Assembly (NCBI RefSeq): GCF_036634195.1
Contig: NZ_JAZIFY010000001.1
Location: 3,234,501 to 3,298,500 of the forward strand
Source of the DNA: Streptomyces sp. P9-A4
Lineage (GTDB): Bacteria; Actinomycetota; Actinomycetes; Streptomycetales; Streptomycetaceae
Reading direction: 5' to 3'
Length of the DNA stretch: 64,000 bases
The notes under the pieces were generated by a model. The model was not told where the DNA came from. It searched no databases and was given only the letters and a program-made list of their open reading frames with translations. The translations under genes and the position numbers were made by a program. The stretch's first letter is position 1. Each line of letters starts with the position of its first letter. Positions 17,836 to 24,757 of the stretch are shown one piece after another.

Positions 17836-19422
17836 TCAGACCTTCTGGTCGACCTTCGCGCTCTCGTCGTCCGAGGACGCCTTCGGCCCCGCCGCGGGAC
17901 CGGCGCCGCGGAGCGCCACCTCCTTGACGAGGAAGGCGAGGGCGAAGCCGAGGACGGAGACCGCCGCGGCGACCACGAAGGCGCCGTGGGTACCGGCGGA
18001 GACCGCGTGCTGGTAGGCCTCGCGGAGCGCCGCCGGCAGCTTGGCGAGGCTCGCCGCGTCGAGCTGGGCGGTCCGCTCGGTGATCCCGGACCCGCCGCGC
18101 GTGGCCATCTCGTCCTGGACGCTGCTCGTGAAGAGCGCGCCCATGATCGCGACGCCGAAGGAGGAGCCGAGCGTCCGGAAGAGGGTGGTGGAGGACGAGG
18201 CGACGCCCATGTCCTTCATCTCCACGCTGTTCTGGGCGACCAGCATCGTGATCTGCATGAGGAAGCCCATGCCGGCGCCGAGGACGGCCATGTAGACGCC
18301 CGAGGTCAGCCGGGAGGTGCCGGTGTCCATCGTGGAGAGCAGGAAGAGGCCGGCCGTCATGAGCGCGCCGCCCACGATCGGGAAGATCTTGTACTTGCCG
18401 GTGCTGGTGGTGAACCGGCCGACGAGCAGCGAGACGACCATCATCGACAGCAGCATCGGCAGGAGGAGCAGACCGGAGTTGGTCGCCGAGGCGCCCTGGA
18501 CGGACTGCTGGAAGATCGGCAGGTAGAGGACCGCGCCGAACATCACGAAGCCGGTGATGAAGCCGATCAGGGACATCACGGTGAAGTTGCGGCTGCGGAA
18601 GATGTGCAGCGGCATGATCGGGTCGCTCGCCCGGGTCTCCACCCACAGGAAGGCGGCGAGGGCGAGGGCTCCGCCGGCCGCGAGACCGATGATGGTGGCC
18701 GAGCCCCAGGCGTACTCCGTACCGCCCCAGGTGGTGACGAGGACGATCGCGGTGATGCCGACGGTGAGCAGCGCGGCACCGAGGAAGTCGATCCGGGCGC
18801 CCGTGGCGCGCTGCTTCTTCGGCAGGTGCAGGACGGTGCTGACCATGGCGAGGGCGACGGCGCCGAGCGGCAGGTTGATGTAGAAGGACCAGCGCCAGCC
18901 CCAGTGGTCGGTGATGGTGCCGCCGACGAGCGGGCCGCCGATCATGGCGAGGGCCATCACGCCGGCCATCATGCCCTGGTACTTGCCGCGCTCGCGGGGC
19001 GGGATGAGGTCGCCGATGATCGCCATCACGCCGACCATGAGGCCGCCGGCGCCGAGGCCCTGGATCGTACGGAAGCCGATGAGCTGGCCCATGTCCTGGG
19101 CCATGCCGCTGAGCGCCGAGCCGATCAGGAAGATCACGATCGAGGTGAGGAAGACACCCTTGCGGCCGAACATGTCGCCGACCTTGCCCCAGAGGGGGGT
19201 GGAGGCGGCGGTGGCCAGGGTGTAGGCGGTGACGACCCAGGAGAGGTGCTCCAGGCCGCCGAGCTCACCGACGATCGTCGGCATCGCGGTGCCGATGATC
19301 ATGTTGTCCAGCATCGCGAGGAGCATCGCGATCATCAGGGCGAGGAGGACGACGCGGACGCTGCGTGGCTGCGGCTCCGATTCCCCCTGCGTCGTTTTCG
19401 CTGTGTCTTGTTGCGCCGCCAT
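17836..19422 (-). CDS. MFS transporter, DHA2 (EmrB/QacA) type, 14 TM
   Basis: 528 residues with the drug:H+ antiporter signatures of the 14-helix family: motif A PLWGKVGDMFGRKGVF between helices 2 and 3, MLDNMIIGTAMPTIVGEL (motif D1 type) in helix 1, and GPLVGGTITDHWGWRWSFYI (motif C region) in helix 5. It likely exports a toxic compound or a natural product using the proton gradient; substrate unknown. It is divergent from a TetR gene across about 100 bases, the usual repressor-pump arrangement. Confidence 0.93.
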   Translation of the reverse strand: MAAQQDTAKTTQGESEPQPRSVRVVLLALMIAMLLAMLDNMIIGTAMPTIVGELGGLEHLSWVVTAYTLATAASTPLWGKVGDMFGRKGVFLTSIVIFLIGSALSGMAQDMGQLIGFRTIQGLGAGGLMVGVMAIIGDLIPPRERGKYQGMMAGVMALAMIGGPLVGGTITDHWGWRWSFYINLPLGAVALAMVSTVLHLPKKQRATGARIDFLGAALLTVGITAIVLVTTWGGTEYAWGSATIIGLAAGGALALAAFLWVETRASDPIMPLHIFRSRNFTVMSLIGFITGFVMFGAVLYLPIFQQSVQGASATNSGLLLLPMLLSMMVVSLLVGRFTTSTGKYKIFPIVGGALMTAGLFLLSTMDTGTSRLTSGVYMAVLGAGMGFLMQITMLVAQNSVEMKDMGVASSSTTLFRTLGSSFGVAIMGALFTSSVQDEMATRGGSGITERTAQLDAASLAKLPAALREAYQHAVSAGTHGAFVVAAAVSVLGFALAFLVKEVALRGAGPAAGPKASSDDESAKVDQKV

Positions 19423-19478
19423 GTCAGTCCCTTACTTGCCGCCCGGCTAGTTACTACACTGGGGAAAGTAGACCTGCA

Positions 19479-19496
19479 ACTTGCCGGTCGTCAAGT
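19479..19496. promoter_or_regulatory. Candidate TetR operator between MFS and TetR genes
   Basis: ACTTGCCGGTCGTCAAGT has perfect outer arms (ACTTG/CAAGT) and a partly symmetric core. It lies in the 101-base divergent gap, covering a TTGACG-like -35 hexamer for the MFS gene (minus strand, 19489-19494). A repressor bound here would block MFS transcription and could also control its own gene. Confidence 0.5.
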
Positions 19497-19523
19497 AAGT
19501 TCTTTGGAAAGTGGAGGGCAGTC

Positions 19524-20081
19524 ATGGCCCGAGGCAACACCCGCCAGCGCATCCAGGACGTGGCCCTCGACCTCTTCGCCGAGCAGGGCTACGAGAAGAC
19601 CTCCCTGCGCGAGATCGCGGAACGCCTCGACGTCACCAAAGCGGCCCTCTACTACCACTTCAAGACCAAGGAAGACATCCTCGTCGGGATCTTCGAGGAC
19701 CTGACCCGGCCCATGGACGAGCTGATCGCCTGGGCCCGGGAACAGCCCCGCACCCTGGAGACCCGCCAGGAGGTACTGCGCCGCTACCAGGTGGCGCTGC
19801 GCGCGGCGGCCCCGCTCTTCCGCTTCATGCAGGAGAACCAGGCGACGGTCCGCGAGCTCAGCGTCGGCCTCACGTTCAAGGAGCGCATGCTCGAACTGAC
19901 CGGACTGATCCAGGAGCCGGACTTCGCGATGGTGGACCAGGTGCGCTGCGTCAGCGCGATCTTCACCCTGCACGCGGGCACGTTCTTCATGCAGAACCTC
20001 GAGGGCGACCCCGAGGAGAAGCACAAGGCCACCCTCGAGGTCGCCCTCGATCTGCTCAATCAGGCCCACGGGGCCGTGTAG
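19524..20081 (+). CDS. TetR/AcrR-family regulator, probable repressor of the MFS exporter
   Basis: 185 residues. N-terminal helix-turn-helix RIQDVALDLFAEQGYEKTSL ... DVTKAALYYHFKTKEDIL, then an all-helical ligand domain. ATG at 19524 (MARGNTRQR) with GGAGG at 19513-19517. Divergent from the DHA2 exporter gene with a palindrome between them, so it most likely senses a substrate of that pump. Confidence 0.92.
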   Translation: MARGNTRQRIQDVALDLFAEQGYEKTSLREIAERLDVTKAALYYHFKTKEDILVGIFEDLTRPMDELIAWAREQPRTLETRQEVLRRYQVALRAAAPLFRFMQENQATVRELSVGLTFKERMLELTGLIQEPDFAMVDQVRCVSAIFTLHAGTFFMQNLEGDPEEKHKATLEVALDLLNQAHGAV

Positions 20082-20148
20082 AGCGCTCTATGCGGTTGGA
20101 CCGGGCGCGCCCGGGGGAGGCCCCGGCGCCCCAGGGCGCTCAGGGTGC

Positions 20149-20850
20149 TCAGATGGAGACGCCGTGGGTCCGCAGGAAGGCGGCCGGGTTCACGGCGGAG
20201 CCGTAGTTCGGGGTCGTACGGATCTCGAAGTGCAGGTGCGGGCCGGAGGAGTTGCCGGTGTTGCCCGAGAGGGCGATCTGCTGGCCGGCGCCGACCTTCT
20301 GGCCGACGTGCACCTTGATCTTCGACAGGTGGGCGTACTGGGAGTACGTGCCGTTGGCGTGCTTGACGACGATCGCGTTGCCGTACGCGGGGCCGTCGCC
20401 GCCGCCGTTCGGGCCGGCCTTCACGACGGTGCCGGCGGCCGCGGCCTTGACCGGCGTGCCGGTCGGGACGGCGAAGTCCTGGCCGGAGTGCTTGTGGGCC
20501 CACATGGCGCCGCCCTGGTTGTAGCTGGCGCTCAGCGTGTAGGCGCTGACCGGCTTGACCCAGGACGGGGCCTTCTTGGCGGCGACGGTGTGCTGCGTGG
20601 CGGCGGCCTTCACGGCCACGGTCTTGGCGTTCGCCTTCGCGGCGGCGGCCTTCACCTGGGCGGCGACGTGGGCCTGGGCCTCGGCCTGGGCGGAGACGGC
20701 GGCGGACGCGGTGAGCGCTACCGGGGCGGCGACCTTGCCCTCGGCGGCGAAGGCGGACCCAGCTCCGGCCACCAGCGACGCTCCCAGGCCGGCGGCGGCA
20801 AGAGCGACGACGGTGACACGGGCGGCGGGGTTCATGACGCGCTTCGACAT
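20149..20850 (-). CDS. Secreted M23-family metallopeptidase (peptidoglycan hydrolase)
   Basis: 233 residues: signal peptide with cleavage likely after AGSAFA (about residue 36), an Ala/Gln-rich helical region (45-95), then a LytM/M23 domain. Zinc and catalytic residues are visible: His121 and Asp125 in HKHSGQDF, and His205/His207 in GPHLHFEI. It should cut peptide cross-bridges of the cell wall outside the cell. I start at the ATG at 20850 (MSKRVMNPAA), 12 bases after GGAGG; the frame is open 69 codons upstream, but that would leave no N-terminal signal peptide. Confidence 0.92.
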   Translation of the reverse strand: MSKRVMNPAARVTVVALAAAGLGASLVAGAGSAFAAEGKVAAPVALTASAAVSAQAEAQAHVAAQVKAAAAKANAKTVAVKAAATQHTVAAKKAPSWVKPVSAYTLSASYNQGGAMWAHKHSGQDFAVPTGTPVKAAAAGTVVKAGPNGGGDGPAYGNAIVVKHANGTYSQYAHLSKIKVHVGQKVGAGQQIALSGNTGNSSGPHLHFEIRTTPNYGSAVNPAAFLRTHGVSI

Positions 20851-21338
20851 ACGGGGGAAAACCTCCGGGTAGTGCGGAACGGAATGTGCGAGGCCCGACG
20901 CGAACGGTGCGGCGCCGGGCTTGCTCATCCTTGGTAACCCGGACCCCCATCCAGCCCAAAACACCCCATCTACGACATCGCCTCGTAGCGATCTCCGGGG
21001 AAGTTCACCCCTTGACGACCCCCGGACCCATCCTTGAAATCGGACATAGCGGCACAAGTGAATCGGTTTATCCGCATGTCACGGATGCCCGGAACCGCCG
21101 AAAACGCCGCCTCCCGTCCGGTTCGGGACCCCTCGGGACCAAAGTCCCGACGGTTCGCTCCGTAACGTCCCGAATCGACACCAAAGGTCGCCACTATTCC
21201 GGTTAGTACCCCTCGAAAGCCCTGTGCGCCTTGTCACCAGGCACCGGCCCCGGATGGGACCTGGGTCACTCGACCGGCCCACCCCGAGGCCCCTCCCGCA
21301 CTACGCTGACCGCTTCGGGGACCCATGGGGGGACACAG
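20851..21338. promoter_or_regulatory. 488-base divergent gap: long leader of the M23 gene and promoter region of the NACHT gene
   Basis: No convincing gene is present. On the minus strand, toward the M23 gene, two overlapping hairpins exclude each other: CTACGA/TCGTAG (20970-20988) and ATCGC/GCGAT (20977-20992). A GGGTTACC segment lies about 80 bases before the start. This could be a regulatory leader. I looked for the c-di-AMP (ydaO) riboswitch core, often found before cell-wall hydrolase genes in actinobacteria, and did not see its GCTAACC-type signature. Nothing distinctive was found before the NACHT gene beyond a G-rich ribosome-binding segment (21326-21332). Confidence 0.35.
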
Positions 21339-24300
21339 ATGGAACCGGCACTCATCGGCACACGCCTCGCCTCGGCCGCGATCGGCCCGCTCTTGAGGAA
21401 ACTGCTGGTCAACGAGGGTCCGGGGGCAGGCCTCACGGGGCGGTCCGGCAAGGTCCGGCTCTCCTCGCTGGTCTCCTTCCGCGGTGAGAAGCGCACGCTG
21501 ACCGAGAAGGACGTCCGGAAGCTGGCGTCGACGCTGGTCGAGCGCTCGCTGCGAGGCGGCGACAGCGGCTCCACCGACGAGCGCCCCTTCCCCGCCGACG
21601 AGGCCGAGGCCGTCACCGACACCCTCGCCGCCACCCTGATCGCCCTCGGCGACCTCGACATGGACGACGTCCAGGCGGTCCGCCTCGGCCATCTCGACCT
21701 CGCCCGCCGCCTGCGCGCGGCGGCCCCCGCCCCGGACGGCCTGTCCACCGACTCGGTCCTCTACCTGGAGTCGATGACGGAGTGGGCCTGCCTCCACATC
21801 CTCGACTTCTTCACCCAGCGCTCCACCTTCGTGGCCCGCAGCCTGGTGGAACAGACCCGTGGCCAGCGGGAACTCATCGCGAAGGTCGACGAGGTCATCC
21901 GCAGGACACCGCGGCAGGACGGCCGGGACGCCGAGTTCGAACGCCGCTATCTGACCCACCTCGCCAAGAAGCACGGCCGACTGACCATCTACGGCGTGGA
22001 CCTCAGGGACGCCCCGGAGAAGTGGCCGCTGGACGTGGCGTACCTGTCGCTGGAGGCGACGGGAGGGCCCATGACCCTGAGCCGGATGCAGCGGGAGTAC
22101 GCACGCCGGGTGGAGACGGTGTTCTCCGGGAACCCCGCGGACGGGTTCTCCGAGACCCCGTCCGCGGGGTTCCCGGACACCGCCACCGCCATCCTCCGGA
22201 GCGACCCGTCCGGCGGCCCCGCCGACCAGATCCTCACCCGCCACGACAAGGTCCTCCTGCGCGGCACCGCCGGCTCCGGCAAGACGACCCTCATCCAGTG
22301 GCTGGCCGTCTCCGCCGCACGCGAGGACCTCGCGGACGGCATGGCGTACCTCCGCGACCGCATCCCCTTCGTCCTCCCCCTGCGCGCCCTGACCCGCCAC
22401 GGCGAGCGGCTCCCCACCCCCGACCGCTTCCTCTCCGCCGTCGACTGCCCCCTTCCCGCACCCGACGGCTGGGCCGACCGCGTCCTCGCCGCCGGGCGCG
22501 GCCTGGTCCTCGTCGACGGCATCGACGAGATCCCCGAGGCCGAGCGGGACCGCGCCCGGCGCTGGCTCCGCGACCTCCTCGACGCCTACGAGGGCAACCG
22601 CTGGCTCGTGACCTCACGCCCCACCGCCGTGCGCGACGACTGGCTCGCCCCGGACGGCTTCGCCGAACTCACCCTCTCCCCGATGTCCTCCGCCGCGGTC
22701 GCCACCTTCGTCCGCCGCTGGCACCGGGCCGCAGGACCGGAGGCGGCACCGTACGAGCGGCCCCTCCTCGACGCCCTGCGCACGACGGCGGACGTCGCCC
22801 AGCTCGCCACCAACCCCCTGATGTGCGGTCTGATCTGCGCCCTGCACCACGGCAGGCGCGGCTTCCTGCCCCGCGGCCGGAAGGCGCTGTACGAAGCGGC
22901 CCTCTCGATGCTGCTCTCGCGCCGGGACCGCGAGCGGGACATGGGGACCCCGTACGGGATCGACCTCGGCGAGACCCCGCAGATCCAGCTGATCCAGCGG
23001 ATCGCGTACTGGCTGACGCTCAACGGCCGCACGGCGATGGACCGCGCGCACGCGCAGGACGTCGTACGGGAGGCCGTACCCGCGATCACGGAGGCGGCCG
23101 GGTACGACCCCGGCACCGTCTTCACGCATCTGCTCCACCGCAGCGGCCTCCTGCGCGAGCCGACCGCGGACACGGTCGACTTCGTGCACCGCACCTTCCA
23201 GGACTACCTGGCGGCGAAGGCCCTCGTGGACCGCTGGGACATCGGCGTCCTCGTCCGGCACGCGGCGGACGACCAGTGGGAGGACGTCATCCGCATGGCC
23301 GTCGGGCACGCGCGCCCGCGCGAGTGCGCGGAGATCTTCGACGAGCTGCTGAAGGCGGCGGACGCGGCACCGGACCGCCGGACGCAGCTCCGCGTGCTGG
23401 TGGTGGCGGCGACGGCGCTGACCCACGCGACGGAGGTGGCACCGGAGATCCGGGAACGGATCCTGGCCCGCACGGCCGAGGTGATCCCGCCGCGCGGTCC
23501 GGAGGAGGCGCGGGAGCTGGCGTCGGTGGGACGGGCGGTCCTGGACCTGCTGCCGGGGCCGGAGGGGCTGGACGACGAGGTGGTCGAGGACCTGGTGATC
23601 ACGGCGACCCACATCACGGACGATGCCACGCTGCCGTACCTCGCCCAGTTCACGGACCATTCGTCGCTGGGCGTCCGCTCCCAGCTGATGTGGGGCTGGG
23701 GCCGGTTCGCGACCGCCCCCTACGCGGAGGAGATCATCGCCCGGCTCGATCCGAGCGACCTCAACTTCACCCTGGTGTCCAACAACCAGGCAGCCGAGAT
23801 CGCCCGCCTCGGGCTGCGCCCCGAGCGCCTCGACCTGCGCATGAGCCCGAGCCTCACCCCCGACGGCATGGCCATGCTCCGCGAGGCGTTGGGCGAGGCG
23901 GAAATCGCGCATGTGCCGGGAACCCTGGCCCCGTTCCTGAGCCGCCTCCCCTCCGACAACAAGCTGGGCAGGCTCACCCTGACCAGCCAACCCACCGGGG
24001 GACTCGGCTTCCTCCGTCGCCTGACCGGTCTCCACGAGCTCGCCATCAACGACGCCGTCTTGAGTGCGGAGGACTGGGCCACGGTGGCCGCCCTGGACTA
24101 CCTCTCGCTGCTGGATCTGATGGCCGAGACGATGAGGAACATTCCGGAATCGCTGAGGCTGCCGCAGACGCAGACCCTGTGGGTGGGGTGCTTCGGCTCG
24201 CCCGCGCCCCTGGACATCATCGCCCGGTCGTTCCCCGCCCTGCGTCTGCTGGTCCTCTACGGCGACCTCGAAGGAAACGTCCACGACCTCACCCCGCTGG

Positions 24301-24386
24301 CGTCCCTGACCCAACTCCGGTACATCAACGGCAGCGGCTTCACCGGCGCCGAAGCCCTCGCCGCCACGGTCGAGATCCGCCCATGA
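21339..24386 (+). CDS. NACHT-domain STAND NTPase (NLR-like) with N-terminal helical domain
   Basis: 1015 residues. An N-terminal, mostly helical region of about 200 residues (from PALIGTRLASAAIGPLLRKL) resembles the NACHT N-terminal helical domains of actinobacterial NLRs. Next come a conserved pre-NACHT segment ending LDVAYLSLEA (about 230-240), Walker A GTAGSGKTT (309-317), Walker B LVLVDGIDE (389-397), a sensor-like VTSRP, and the winged-helix motif VDFVHRTFQDYLAAK typical of NACHT proteins. The C-terminal 350 residues form helical and LRR-like repeats (LTPLASLTQLRYING). Such proteins bind a trigger, oligomerise with ATP and start a defence response. Heads the trypco2/trypsin-NACHT locus. 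Trigger unknown. Confidence 0.9.
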   Translation: MEPALIGTRLASAAIGPLLRKLLVNEGPGAGLTGRSGKVRLSSLVSFRGEKRTLTEKDVRKLASTLVERSLRGGDSGSTDERPFPADEAEAVTDTLAATLIALGDLDMDDVQAVRLGHLDLARRLRAAAPAPDGLSTDSVLYLESMTEWACLHILDFFTQRSTFVARSLVEQTRGQRELIAKVDEVIRRTPRQDGRDAEFERRYLTHLAKKHGRLTIYGVDLRDAPEKWPLDVAYLSLEATGGPMTLSRMQREYARRVETVFSGNPADGFSETPSAGFPDTATAILRSDPSGGPADQILTRHDKVLLRGTAGSGKTTLIQWLAVSAAREDLADGMAYLRDRIPFVLPLRALTRHGERLPTPDRFLSAVDCPLPAPDGWADRVLAAGRGLVLVDGIDEIPEAERDRARRWLRDLLDAYEGNRWLVTSRPTAVRDDWLAPDGFAELTLSPMSSAAVATFVRRWHRAAGPEAAPYERPLLDALRTTADVAQLATNPLMCGLICALHHGRRGFLPRGRKALYEAALSMLLSRRDRERDMGTPYGIDLGETPQIQLIQRIAYWLTLNGRTAMDRAHAQDVVREAVPAITEAAGYDPGTVFTHLLHRSGLLREPTADTVDFVHRTFQDYLAAKALVDRWDIGVLVRHAADDQWEDVIRMAVGHARPRECAEIFDELLKAADAAPDRRTQLRVLVVAATALTHATEVAPEIRERILARTAEVIPPRGPEEARELASVGRAVLDLLPGPEGLDDEVVEDLVITATHITDDATLPYLAQFTDHSSLGVRSQLMWGWGRFATAPYAEEIIARLDPSDLNFTLVSNNQAAEIARLGLRPERLDLRMSPSLTPDGMAMLREALGEAEIAHVPGTLAPFLSRLPSDNKLGRLTLTSQPTGGLGFLRRLTGLHELAINDAVLSAEDWATVAALDYLSLLDLMAETMRNIPESLRLPQTQTLWVGCFGSPAPLDIIARSFPALRLLVLYGDLEGNVHDLTPLASLTQLRYINGSGFTGAEALAATVEIRP

Positions 24387-24418
24387 CCTGACCGCCCTCC
24401 ACCTCCCCCGATACGTTC

Positions 24419-24757
24419 ATGGTCATGACCGACATCGAACTCGCCGACGCCATCGCCTCCGTACGCGACCAGCTCGTCGCCGCCGCCACTCGGGCGACCG
24501 GGCAGCCCGTCGCCTTCGAAGTGGGCGACATCGAGATGGAGTTCACCATCGAACTCCGCAAGGAGGTGAAGGCCGGCGGCAAGGTCAAGGCCTGGGTCGT
24601 CGAGGCCGGTGCGGACGCCTCCCGCACCCGGGGCGAGACCCACCGGGTCTCCTTCACGCTCAAGCCCCGGAACGCCACGACCGCCGGCCCCTGGCTCGTC
24701 GGCAACGACGAGGGCGCGGACCTGTCCGACTTCGGCGGCGGGTCCGAGGCACGGTGA
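24419..24757 (+). CDS. Trypco2-like small protein (trypsin-co-occurring domain)
   Basis: 112 residues (or 110 from the ATG at 24425, MTDIELADAI). The pattern IELADAIASVRDQLVAAATR ... VAFEVGDIEMEFTIELRKE and a beta-rich second half (HRVSFTLKP) match the trypsin-co-occurring domain 2 described beside trypsin-like proteases and NLR ATPases in predicted bacterial conflict systems. Its proposed role is as partner or substrate of the protease; no activity has been shown. The stop overlaps the GTG start of the trypsin-NACHT gene (GTGA at 24754-24757), so the two are translated together. Confidence 0.85.
   Translation: MVMTDIELADAIASVRDQLVAAATRATGQPVAFEVGDIEMEFTIELRKEVKAGGKVKAWVVEAGADASRTRGETHRVSFTLKPRNATTAGPWLVGNDEGADLSDFGGGSEAR

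Noticed and set aside
20851..21058. c-di-AMP (ydaO) riboswitch before the M23 gene
   Set aside because: Position is right for actinobacteria, but the conserved core including the GCTAACC-type element was not seen. Kept only as an unassigned leader.
21782..24391. Second long frame over the NACHT gene
   Set aside because: Arg/Pro/His-rich shadow; the overlapping frame has the Walker motifs.
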